IMG/VR virus record: IMGVR_UViG_3300025929_000001
Span: 31,418-95,417 of that record
Strand: one strand, 5' to 3'
DNA from: a virus
Length of the DNA: 64,000 nucleotides
This document shows positions 27,314 to 34,190 of the stretch, in pieces; the stretch's first letter is position 1; the number at the start of each line of letters is the position of its first letter. The notes beneath the pieces are model-generated. The model searched no databases, was not told where the DNA came from, and worked only from the letters and a program-made list of their open reading frames with translations. The translations under genes and the position numbers were made by a program.

Positions 27314-28243
27314 TTAAAAAAGTTGTTGGGACATTGCACACGGATACTGATAGTTATTGCGTCTAGCATCCTCGTTTACAAGGTCGTTGAGCTCCATGTA
27401 ACCTAGCATGTTGTAGATTGCGCGGCTCTCGTAAATCGAGCTAAGCCGATCATAATTAAAACCCTTACGATCCAACATGTTAGCGAGCTGTTGCTGCTCT
27501 AACTCTGTAAGTGTGGTAAAATGACGCCCGTTCTCATGCTTGCTTGGACTGTCCTTGGAAACCGCGATTGGGCCGTGTTCACTGGTAAAGATGCTTCCAA
27601 ACGCAGCAGCCTGAATCCAGGAGGACGAGTCACAAGAATGCCAAGGGTAGCGCATCATCAGGTTGGGCGACGTCATACCAAACCCATGCACTTTGAGCTT
27701 CGCACGACCCGACCCGTCCATCATGCGTTCCCACACGCGGTCTAACCACACTTCTTGGTCTTTAGCCGACTTACCGACCAGACCTCCAATCGTGATGTAC
27801 GAGTAGCGCTCCACATACCAGTCAAGATAACGTATGTCCTCACCGTAGTGGAAGCAGGGTAGCGGTTTAGCATCCTGCCGTTCCATCTCGAGTTGGTTTT
27901 GCCAGGTCTTTAGCGGATCACCAATGCCGTCAAGTACGGAAGCCATGACAGCACCATCTTCAACGCGTAGGATGTCCCGGTTGCGACGGATGTAATCACA
28001 ATAATCATCAATGCTAATATGCACGCCAAGGCTGTGAGCCGAGAAAGCACCTGAGTCCAGGAACACCTTGTGGCCTTGTTGTCTGATGACATCGACGAAG
28101 CGCTGTCCAGATATGTAATGATAGGATTCCAAAATGTGGGGTACACAACCGACGATTTCTTTTTCGATGTCTGTGAGTTTTTCATAACGTGCCTGTGTCT
28201 CTCGATAGTTATTTGTGAAAACTGCCGCAAGGAACAAATTCAT
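27314..28243 (-). CDS. dpdA: DpdA: DNA 7-deazaguanine transglycosylase
   Basis: DpdA proteins are TGT-fold enzymes that swap guanine in DNA for a 7-deazaguanine base. The 309 residues have the family signatures: KVFLDSGAFSAHSLG (Asp near 68 in the active site), YITIGGLVG (substrate-binding Gly-rich loop), KVHGFGMTSPNLMMRYPW and SCDSSSW (second active-site Asp). Catalytic roles are by analogy with characterised DpdA and TGT. It lacks the tRNA-recognition features of bacterial Tgt and lies beside folE-queD-queC-queE, so DNA is the likely target. Start ATG overlaps the HNH stop (ATGA). The gene lies downstream of an internal terminator (29026-29060). Confidence 0.88.
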   Translation of the reverse strand: MNLFLAAVFTNNYRETQARYEKLTDIEKEIVGCVPHILESYHYISGQRFVDVIRQQGHKVFLDSGAFSAHSLGVHISIDDYCDYIRRNRDILRVEDGAVMASVLDGIGDPLKTWQNQLEMERQDAKPLPCFHYGEDIRYLDWYVERYSYITIGGLVGKSAKDQEVWLDRVWERMMDGSGRAKLKVHGFGMTSPNLMMRYPWHSCDSSSWIQAAAFGSIFTSEHGPIAVSKDSPSKHENGRHFTTLTELEQQQLANMLDRKGFNYDRLSSIYESRAIYNMLGYMELNDLVNEDARRNNYQYPCAMSQQLF

Positions 28244-28743
28244 TTGTTTAAATCCTCCAAACTAATACGGTTGCGCTTAGCCTTATTCTCTGATTCGGTA
28301 AGATATTGCAAATTGCCAAGTACATGTAAACCCGACACTAATTCACCTTGCAGCGGAATAATGTGGTCAACGTGCAGACCTTCAGGACAATTAGCATAAA
28401 ACGCTTCTATTAAATCAAGCTCTGCCCAAAATGGTACGCGCATTAAACGTCTGGCCCTTATCAAGCTTTGACTAGCCCGAATCTTTACCGCATTTCGTGC
28501 ATAGTAATTGCGTTGCAGCTCTCGTGATCGTTCACGATTTGCCTGACGCCATTCTACGGTTTCTTGGTTCTTTTTCTTTGCATGCTTAGCATAGGACTTC
28601 TGCGTATGCTCTCGCTGACAGGTTGCGCAACCTCCCGTCACATAGCGAATATCGATGTGCCCAAACTTGCAGGGTTTGCCCGTGAAGTAATGTTTTAATC
28701 CGCGGGCTTTTGCTTCCTTGCAACTTATGATTTCCACAATCAA
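28240..28743 (-). CDS. HNH endonuclease (homing type)
   Basis: 167 residues. An N-terminal zinc-type region (CKFGH, CATC) and a basic helical stretch precede the HNH core: LHVDHIIPLQG, then VSGLHVLGNLQYL and SENKAKRN (D-H, H, N positions present). This is the form of free-standing homing endonucleases common in phages. The start is TTG overlapping the upstream stop. It separates dpdA from the preQ0 genes and is probably a mobile insertion. Confidence 0.88.
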   Translation of the reverse strand: MIVEIISCKEAKARGLKHYFTGKPCKFGHIDIRYVTGGCATCQREHTQKSYAKHAKKKNQETVEWRQANRERSRELQRNYYARNAVKIRASQSLIRARRLMRVPFWAELDLIEAFYANCPEGLHVDHIIPLQGELVSGLHVLGNLQYLTESENKAKRNRISLEDLNK

Positions 28744-28970
28744 TCCACCTTAATACCGAACGCTTCCAGTTTTTCTTCCAGCGCATCGAGTTCTTGTAAG
28801 AGTTCGCGCAACACATGCGGACGAATTTTATCGACAAAGTCGTCGTTTTGATACCGACCGCCAAAAGTGACGCCCAACGCGACACCACTTTGGATTTCTC
28901 GGTAGACTTTCCGCTTGTCCACGTACAGTTGTGATATAGCGTTTGCTTCTTGCATATCGCTAAGTTTCAT
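28740..28970 (-). CDS. Unknown small protein
   Basis: 76 residues, helical, with LLQELDALEEKLEAFGI at the C-terminus. TAGGAGC precedes the ATG. It is the first gene downstream of a strong terminator and is coupled to the HNH gene. Not recognised. Confidence 0.55.
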   Translation of the reverse strand: MKLSDMQEANAISQLYVDKRKVYREIQSGVALGVTFGGRYQNDDFVDKIRPHVLRELLQELDALEEKLEAFGIKVD

Positions 28971-29025
28971 TGTGGTAAAGCTCCTATAATAGCGCTGCCG
29001 TACGTTTAAACAGCGGGCAACGCGT

Positions 29026-29060
29026 TAAAAAAGCGGGTACACCCCAAAGCATACCCGCTT
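29026..29060 (-). terminator. Rho-independent terminator inside the modification cluster
   Basis: On the minus strand AAGCGGGTA pairs with TACCCGCTT and is followed by a run of T (A at 29026-29032 on plus). It separates queECD-folE and two conserved genes from the ORF, HNH and dpdA downstream. Confidence 0.85.
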
Positions 29061-29083
29061 GATTTAAAACGCTTAAAACGCGT

Positions 29084-29482
29084 TTAAACCTTTGGGTCTT
29101 CCGCTGGAAATTCGGACGACACTGCCTGGTCTGCGACCTTGGCGTCAACAAACTTGCCCGTACTGTTCACGGTCTTTGGCGACAACTTGCCAGCGGCAAT
29201 CTCAGCGGCCGAAACTGCACCAGACAGGTCGTACTTGGAAGCTTGCTCTTTCTGGTAAGGCATCCAGCAAGCATACGCGCCGTTCGGCGGAGTTTCGTCG
29301 CCTTGCACCAGATACAGATCACGCAGTGCGAACGGGGTGCCGGTGTAGTCGAAACCACCGACGTTGATCTTGTTGTCAGCATGCACATAGCAGACCAGCG
29401 CGGGTTCCGGCTCGGTACCGGGTTCGTTGCGAAAGACCAGTACGACGCGGCCGACGGTAGGTTTGATGATAGGTGTGGTCAT
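29084..29482 (-). CDS. Conserved phage protein, unknown function
   Basis: 132 residues. A small beta-barrel-like pattern: VGRVVLVFRN, PALVCYVHADNKINVGGFDYTG, then LVQGDETPPNGAYACWMPYQKEQA. I recognise this arrangement from many phage genomes as an uncharacterised family. The last 40 residues are disordered-looking and acidic. The start overlaps the next upstream gene by 4 nt. Confidence 0.7.
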   Translation of the reverse strand: MTTPIIKPTVGRVVLVFRNEPGTEPEPALVCYVHADNKINVGGFDYTGTPFALRDLYLVQGDETPPNGAYACWMPYQKEQASKYDLSGAVSAAEIAAGKLSPKTVNSTGKFVDAKVADQAVSSEFPAEDPKV

Positions 29483-29883
29483 TGTGTTACCTCTGTGAAG
29501 TTAAAGTTAGGAAGGCGCTCTTTCACCTTGGACATCATTTCGGCAAAGAGCGCAGCGTCCATTGTCTCAGCACGAATGGCTTCTGTCAAGGCTGCGGATG
29601 ACAAGTAGCCAAGTTGGACAGCGCGGAGCAATGCAACCATAGATGGAAGATCACGCCGGCAAATATCATTGTAAAGCAGATAGATGTTGCTGTCATAAAT
29701 ACTAAGCGTATCCAAGAACAGCACACAACCCAGGCCGCCCATAATGTCATCGGGGTCAATAGCAGCGGCTTCTTTCTGAAGGCGTACTACTGCTTCCATG
29801 GCGCCTGGATTGCCACCCGACATCTTTATCACGACGTCAAGAATGGTGTCTGTCAATTGAATACGCGAGTCTTTCTTCAACAT
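29479..29883 (-). CDS. Conserved phage protein with GNPGAM motif
   Basis: 134 residues, all helical. It has MSGGNPGAMEAVVRL, DPDDIMGGLGCVLFLD, then YLLYNDICRRDLPSMVALLRAVQLG, a pattern widespread in phages without known function. GGAGC precedes the ATG. Lies between folE and the gene ending at 29084. Confidence 0.7.
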   Translation of the reverse strand: MLKKDSRIQLTDTILDVVIKMSGGNPGAMEAVVRLQKEAAAIDPDDIMGGLGCVLFLDTLSIYDSNIYLLYNDICRRDLPSMVALLRAVQLGYLSSAALTEAIRAETMDAALFAEMMSKVKERLPNFNFTEVTQ

Positions 29884-29898
29884 GGTACTGCTCCTAAG

Positions 29899-30522
29899 TT
29901 ACATTGCGATTTTGAGGAACTCTGCACGAGTCTCGGCCTGGTCTTTCATCACACCGCGCAGAGCGGAAGTAACAGTGTGATGTCCCTGCTGGCAAATGCC
30001 GCGTGACTCCATGCACATGTGCCTAGCTTTTATGACAACACCGACGCCCTTTGGCTGCAAGTGCAATTGCAGCGCGTCTGCGATCTGGCAAGTAAGACGT
30101 TCTTGCACTTGGAGGCGACGTGCAAAAGCGTCAGCAAGGCGAGACAGTTTGCTAAGACCAACAATATTACCATCAGGGATATAAGCAATAGTAGCGGTGC
30201 CAAAAATATCAGCAAGATGATGCTCACACTTCGAGTAAATCGGGATGTCTTTAACGACGACCATTTCATCATAACCCTCCGAGCCGTCTTTGAACACCTT
30301 GAGGAGTTTAGCGATGTCGACGGAATACCCGCTAGTCCAGTGCTTCCAAGCTTTGACCACACGCGCTGGCGTTTCTGCCAAACCTTCGCGGTCTGCATTC
30401 TCACCTTGCACGACGCCGCCAAGCAGGTCGTAAATAATCCCTTCCTTGCTCTTTTGGGCAAGGTAGTCCATCTCGCGTTCTTCCTCGATCGCGGTCAGTT
30501 GTGCGTTGATATTGTTATCCAT
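29899..30522 (-). CDS. folE: GTP cyclohydrolase I
   Basis: Converts GTP to 7,8-dihydroneopterin triphosphate, the first step to preQ0. The 207 residues contain AETPARVVKAW, the zinc site SKCEHHLADIFG, IPDGNIVGLSKLSRL, ERLTCQIADAL and HMCMESRGICQQGH, which supplies the third zinc ligand and substrate contacts. Length and motifs are those of FolE1. Its position beside queD assigns it to 7-deazaguanine rather than folate synthesis. Confidence 0.95.
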   Translation of the reverse strand: MDNNINAQLTAIEEEREMDYLAQKSKEGIIYDLLGGVVQGENADREGLAETPARVVKAWKHWTSGYSVDIAKLLKVFKDGSEGYDEMVVVKDIPIYSKCEHHLADIFGTATIAYIPDGNIVGLSKLSRLADAFARRLQVQERLTCQIADALQLHLQPKGVGVVIKARHMCMESRGICQQGHHTVTSALRGVMKDQAETRAEFLKIAM

Positions 30523-30525
30523 GTC

Positions 30526-30975
30526 TCACCCTGTATAAACTGCTGAGTTAGCGCCGTGTTCTTTTACTTCGCATGACACAAGCTTAACGCGACCGATTTG
30601 TCTAACATCGAACAACCATTGCACGACCATGTCGAATACCATCTTTGCGAACATCTCGCAACCGACTGCCGGAACGGTAATGACTTCTGCTATGCCTAAG
30701 CCAGCAAGCGCACAGATTTCGTCATGTTGCGGGTCATCTTCTGCGACCAGCAATTTATGGTCGAAGGTATCTTGCAGCATCTTTTTAATGCTAGCAAGAC
30801 CGCCAAAGTCAATGACCCACATGCGCTCGTCGAGCAGTTCCGACTCGAACACCAGCTTGACCGCTATTGCATAGCCATGCAGATATTGGCAGTGTGAATG
30901 CGTTGCACGCCATTGACGGAATGCGCAGCTAAGGCCAATATCATGCCCCCATTGTTTTGTGCTTTGGAATGGCAT
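30526..30975 (-). CDS. queD: 6-carboxytetrahydropterin synthase
   Basis: Makes 6-carboxy-5,6,7,8-tetrahydropterin from dihydroneopterin triphosphate. In 149 residues: FRQWRATHSHCQYLHGYAI (zinc His, catalytic Cys), WVIDFGGLASIKKMLQDTFDHKLL, and a C-terminal CEVKE (active-site Glu). The canonical HGH is HGY here, so one usual zinc His is Tyr. This matches a QueD subgroup with an FRQWRA N-terminus. Stop and start overlap with queC (TAATG). Confidence 0.93.
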   Translation of the reverse strand: MPFQSTKQWGHDIGLSCAFRQWRATHSHCQYLHGYAIAVKLVFESELLDERMWVIDFGGLASIKKMLQDTFDHKLLVAEDDPQHDEICALAGLGIAEVITVPAVGCEMFAKMVFDMVVQWLFDVRQIGRVKLVSCEVKEHGANSAVYTG

Positions 30976-31757
30976 TATACCTCCGCAGACGTGCCGCGTT
31001 CGATGTCGTAGTTGCTGCTGAGCGGCAGCTCCATCAGACCAGCTTTAACCGCACGCATCACCAGCGGGTCAGGGACACCGGCTTCTTCGAAGCCTTTTGC
31101 ACGCAGCAGCGTCGCATGGTCGTGACCGGTCGGCGGATACTTGCCGTCGTAAGATGTGTGGCTATACGCCAGCGCTGCCATGCAATCGTGTAAGCTCATT
31201 GCAAGCTTGACCGATTCCGCCTTGGTAAGCGACATCAGCGGGGTCAAAATGCGCAGTGGTGGGATTGTGCCAGCTTCGCCGGTGAAGGTACCATAGTTGC
31301 AAGCTTCTTGCAGGGTGTTGATAAATACTGCGCGGCAGTCAGGATACCCGCCGTTATCTTCCTGGCAAACACCGGTCACAAGGATGTTGCAGCCCAGGAC
31401 GTATGCGCGGTTCGCTGCAACGGTGATGAACAACTGGTTGCGCATGGGTACGAAGGTCTTTTCCAGACCGCCGGGCAGCGACTGATGGTCAGCGTACTGT
31501 TCGAGCTCGACCGACTTGTTAGTCAGTGGGGACGTACCAGCGAGGATGCCGTCGCCAAGACGGATGAACTCGTGCTTCTCGCGGGGAATACCAGCCATCA
31601 TGGCAACGTGCTGTGCGGCGTCGAGTTCGATGCGGTGTTTTTGACCGTAGTCGAAAGTCACGCAGTGCACGTCGTAACCTTCGTTGATTGCCCAGAACAG
31701 GCAGGTCGTGCTATCTTGACCGCCGGACAGAATTACAAGTGCCTTTTGCTTAGCCAT
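30975..31757 (-). CDS. queC: QueC-like 7-cyano-7-deazaguanine synthase lacking zinc cysteines
   Basis: QueC uses ATP and ammonia to turn 7-carboxy-7-deazaguanine first into the amide and then into preQ0. The 260 residues have the PP-loop SGGQDSTTC, VTFDYGQKHRIELDAA, and the C-terminal RAKGFEEAGVPDP. The usual C-terminal zinc site (about C-Y-x-G ... C-G-x-C-x-x-C) reads SYDG ... TGHDHAT, so all four cysteines are replaced, with His and Asp nearby. The ATG at 31757 has TAGGAGTC upstream and is preferred over an in-frame start at 31781. It is coupled to queD. Confidence 0.9.
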   Translation of the reverse strand: MAKQKALVILSGGQDSTTCLFWAINEGYDVHCVTFDYGQKHRIELDAAQHVAMMAGIPREKHEFIRLGDGILAGTSPLTNKSVELEQYADHQSLPGGLEKTFVPMRNQLFITVAANRAYVLGCNILVTGVCQEDNGGYPDCRAVFINTLQEACNYGTFTGEAGTIPPLRILTPLMSLTKAESVKLAMSLHDCMAALAYSHTSYDGKYPPTGHDHATLLRAKGFEEAGVPDPLVMRAVKAGLMELPLSSNYDIERGTSAEV

Positions 31758-31767
31758 TTTTAGACTC

Positions 31768-32469
31768 CTATTCAACATCAATTATCTTGTGGGTCTGCAA
31801 TTGCAGGATGTAACCATGCTTCATGCAGCTAGCTTTGACCGCATCGACGTTGACCTTGTAAATGACTTCGTCTTTGGGGTCCATGGGCTGCACATAGATA
31901 GGCCTGGTATTGTCTTTGGGCGGCCGAGCAAGTTGCGGCGATGCTGTGTGGCCAAGCGCTTGGACTGGCAAACCGTCCGCGTCGTTAAGGCTGTCAGCGC
32001 TTAAGACGTATTTGAAGGCGTTGATATGGCTGAGCAGCTTGGGGCTGACCTTACCCGTCTTGGGGCTGCAAATGACCACAACCTTAGAGGGGAAGTCCTC
32101 CGGCGGTGCGAGCGTGCCGTTAGTCTCGACCTGAACGGTGAAACCTGCCGACAACAGCTTTTTGCATAGCGGGGTGATGTTTTGGCGGAATGGTTCGCCG
32201 CCGGTTATGACAACCAGGCAAGGCTTGTCAAGTGGGTTAAAGAAGAACACCTGATCGACTACGTCATGCATCGACATTTCCTTGCGACCAACCGTGTAGT
32301 CGGTATCGCAACCTGGGCACTGTAGATTACAGCCAGCCAGACGGACGAATACAGCGGGGTGTCCGCTGAAAGGGCCTTCGCCTTGGATTGTGTAGAAGAT
32401 GCTATGAACCGAGAGGATGATGCCGTTTGAGTCCCGATATTTTTCAATCGGTTGTTGGTTCTGGTTCAA
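31768..32469 (-). CDS. queE: 7-carboxy-7-deazaguanine synthase, radical SAM
   Basis: Rearranges 6-carboxytetrahydropterin to 7-carboxy-7-deazaguanine. Has SIFYTIQGEGPFSG, the iron-sulfur motif CNLQCPGCDTDY (C-x3-C-x2-C), ITGGEPFRQN (SAM-binding GGE) and VQVETNG. No ATG lies near the N-terminus. I start it at TTG 32469, preceded by GAGG at 5 nt. A longer TTG start at 32493 has poorer spacing. First gene of the preQ0 operon. Confidence 0.93.
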   Translation of the reverse strand: MNQNQQPIEKYRDSNGIILSVHSIFYTIQGEGPFSGHPAVFVRLAGCNLQCPGCDTDYTVGRKEMSMHDVVDQVFFFNPLDKPCLVVITGGEPFRQNITPLCKKLLSAGFTVQVETNGTLAPPEDFPSKVVVICSPKTGKVSPKLLSHINAFKYVLSADSLNDADGLPVQALGHTASPQLARPPKDNTRPIYVQPMDPKDEVIYKVNVDAVKASCMKHGYILQLQTHKIIDVE

Positions 32470-32597
32470 TGTAACCTCACGAGGAACAGACAAGCCCTAG
32501 GCCTGTTGTGTACGGGTTTTGATGCGGGAGGGAGTGAACGGTTTTTACCGGGAAGCGCACGTTCCTTCTAGGTGGTGCACTTGCCGACAGGATAACC

Positions 32598-32625
32598 GAA
32601 AACCTCCGGGATGCCAGGCCGGAGT
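32598..32625 (-). terminator. Terminator after Ala/Lys-rich gene
   Basis: Minus strand: ACTCCGG, short loop, CCGGAGG followed by TTTTC. Separates the gene ending at 32630 from queE. Confidence 0.6.
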
Positions 32626-32629
32626 AGGC

Positions 32630-33214
32630 TTAGGCGGCGGCAGCTTCTGCGACCGGAGCGGCAGCAGGAGCTTCTGCAACGACAGGCTTGGCGACTTGGC
32701 CGAACACGCCGTTGAAGGTTTTCCAGCGAGCGTACTGCGTGCGGGTCGTTGCGTCGTTCAGGCCTTCGGCGGCGGTACGCTTGCTCAGCAGTGCGATGGT
32801 GACAGGCTGGCCCAGTTCAGCCGACATTGCGTCAGCGATTGCCCAGACCTTGCCGCAGGCGCCGTCTGGCTTCGGACGGGTGATGCCGTTCGATTGGGGC
32901 ATGACGACCTTCGGTGCTTTCTCGACAGCAGCGGCAGCAGCCTTCTGCTCAGCGGCCAGCTTGGCAGCGGCTTCCTTGGCTTCCTTGGCGGCCTGCTTTT
33001 CGGCTTCCTTCTTGGCCTTCACTTCGGCGCGTGCCTTGTCGGCCAGTTCCTTGGCTTCCTTCTTGGCAGCATCTGCCTTGGCCTTTGCTTCAGCTTTTGC
33101 AGCGTCAGCAATTTTCTTTGCTTCTGCTTTTGCAGCAGCAGCATCTGCCTTCGCTTTTGCAGCGGCATCGGCGGCTGCGGCGACTTGTTCTGGGGTTTGG
33201 ACGACGTCGTTCAT
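32630..33214 (-). CDS. Ala/Lys-rich helical protein with shared C-terminal domain (paralogue A)
   Basis: 194 residues. Residues about 10-115 are an Ala/Lys/Glu repeat with a histone H1 or TolA-like helical character (AKAKADAAKKEAKELADKAR). A C-terminal domain follows (about 125-175): NGITRP, GKVWAIADAMS, PVTIALLSKRTAAEGLNDAT, TQYARWKTFNGVFG. The same domain recurs in the proteins encoded at 33385, 50440 and, more diverged, 62745. The helix pattern looks like a small winged-helix or HTH fold. The ATG has TAGGAGTC upstream. A basic Ala/Lys tail plus a possible HTH suggests a nucleoid-binding protein, by inference only. Confidence 0.75.
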   Translation of the reverse strand: MNDVVQTPEQVAAAADAAAKAKADAAAAKAEAKKIADAAKAEAKAKADAAKKEAKELADKARAEVKAKKEAEKQAAKEAKEAAAKLAAEQKAAAAAVEKAPKVVMPQSNGITRPKPDGACGKVWAIADAMSAELGQPVTIALLSKRTAAEGLNDATTRTQYARWKTFNGVFGQVAKPVVAEAPAAAPVAEAAAA

Positions 33215-33277
33215 GTTGACTCCTACTTGTGGTTTAGCCAAGGTGGCGGGAAAAAGTGTTACTGCGATCGAGTGACA

Positions 33278-33306
33278 ATATTAATGCAAGTGTTTAACAG
33301 GGGCAA
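33278..33306 (-). promoter_or_regulatory. Candidate promoter for paralogue A
   Basis: Minus strand TTGCCC (33301-33306) and TAATAT (33278-33283) with a 17-nt spacer, 64 nt before the ATG. Confidence 0.5.
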
Positions 33307-33319
33307 GCGTTTTTTGCTA

Positions 33320-33380
33320 GATTTTTAAAAATATTTCGGGTCTGAACATAGCACAACACTTCGATGCTCTAGACCCGAAA
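33320..33380 (-). terminator. Terminator after paralogue B
   Basis: Minus strand TTCGGGTCT (33371-33379) pairs perfectly with AGACCCGAA (33335-33343) over a 27-nt loop. A TATTTTTAAAAAT tract follows. Confidence 0.65.
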
Positions 33381-33384
33381 ACAT

Positions 33385-34134
33385 TCACTTAGTCGACTTC
33401 CATTTTCCGAACTGCACGCTAGCAGTGCTACCGTTAATTCCTTCCGCTTCGCACGCTGCAATGATCTGTTTGCGGACGTCTTTTAACTCGCTCGGGCTAC
33501 CGGCAGCTAACCACACTTGTTCTGCGATCTCCCATACCCGACCGGTTTTCGATCCGGCTGCCGGTGCGCCAGCTGCAACCGGGGCCGCATTTGGGTCACG
33601 CGGTGCACGCGGCGTAGGCGCCTGTTTTGCTTGGGTAGCAAGCGCGTTAACAATGGGGTTTGCAACGCGGGCAACGGGGGTAGGCGCTGCGTTTGCTGCG
33701 GGTAAGGGGGGTATTACCGGTACATACGGCGCAGCGCTTACAAGGGGTTTTGCTGCGTATGCGTCATTTACTTCCAGGGGTTTGGTTTGACCTGGCGCGT
33801 AGCGGTAGTAATTGAGGTCGGTCGCGCTGACGAACGCGGCTTGTGTGGCTATCTCCGCAGCGTTAAGCGTAGACTCCGGCAGGTCGGTGAGCAGCGTGCT
33901 AATGTTCGGCTCGAGTCCATGACGCGTAAAGCCCGGAAAGTTGGTACCGGTCAGGTTCTTGTAGAGCAGTCTAAGCTCGAGGTCGCTAAACTTCTGCCAT
34001 GGCATCGTCACCTCGCAAGACAGCACTGCGGCTGCGCACTGCGGAAATTCGATGTGCATCAGGTCTGCAAGCACCTTCGCATCCGCGTGCTTGTAACGAA
34101 CCTGCATTGCATCTTTATCTATTAAGACGTACAT
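33385..34134 (-). CDS. Protein with Pro/Ala linker and shared C-terminal domain (paralogue B)
   Basis: 249 residues: an N-terminal alpha/beta domain (MYVLIDKDAMQVRYKHADAKV, about 1-100), a Pro/Ala-rich linker (about 125-190), then a C-terminal domain GRVWEIAEQVW, VRKQIIAACEAEGINGSTA, VQFGKWKSTK that matches paralogues A and C. AAGGAG precedes the ATG at 34134. The N-terminal domain is not recognised. The shared tail may be a DNA or protein binding unit attached to different modules. Confidence 0.75.
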   Translation of the reverse strand: MYVLIDKDAMQVRYKHADAKVLADLMHIEFPQCAAAVLSCEVTMPWQKFSDLELRLLYKNLTGTNFPGFTRHGLEPNISTLLTDLPESTLNAAEIATQAAFVSATDLNYYRYAPGQTKPLEVNDAYAAKPLVSAAPYVPVIPPLPAANAAPTPVARVANPIVNALATQAKQAPTPRAPRDPNAAPVAAGAPAAGSKTGRVWEIAEQVWLAAGSPSELKDVRKQIIAACEAEGINGSTASVQFGKWKSTK

Positions 34135-34149
34135 TCTAAATCTCCTTGT

Positions 34150-34176
34150 GCTGTTTAAACAGCTTTTATTGTAGCA
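34150..34176 (-). promoter_or_regulatory. Extended -10 promoter and leader palindrome for paralogue B
   Basis: Minus strand TGCTACAAT (TACAAT at 34168-34173) gives an extended -10. Immediately downstream is the 14-bp palindrome GCTGTTTAAACAGC (34150-34163), an operator or leader hairpin candidate. Confidence 0.5.
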
Positions 34177-34190
34177 CAAATTTTTAAAAG

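Noticed and set aside
27314-28243. tRNA-guanine transglycosylase acting on host tRNA
   Set aside because: Motifs and length fit DpdA better than Tgt, and the usual tRNA-contact and zinc-binding C-terminal residues of Tgt are not apparent.
32519-33328. Plus-strand ORF of 269 codons, Cys/Gly/Phe-rich
   Set aside because: It mirrors the Ala/Lys repeat of the minus-strand gene at 32630. The repetitive composition removes stop codons. No start signals.
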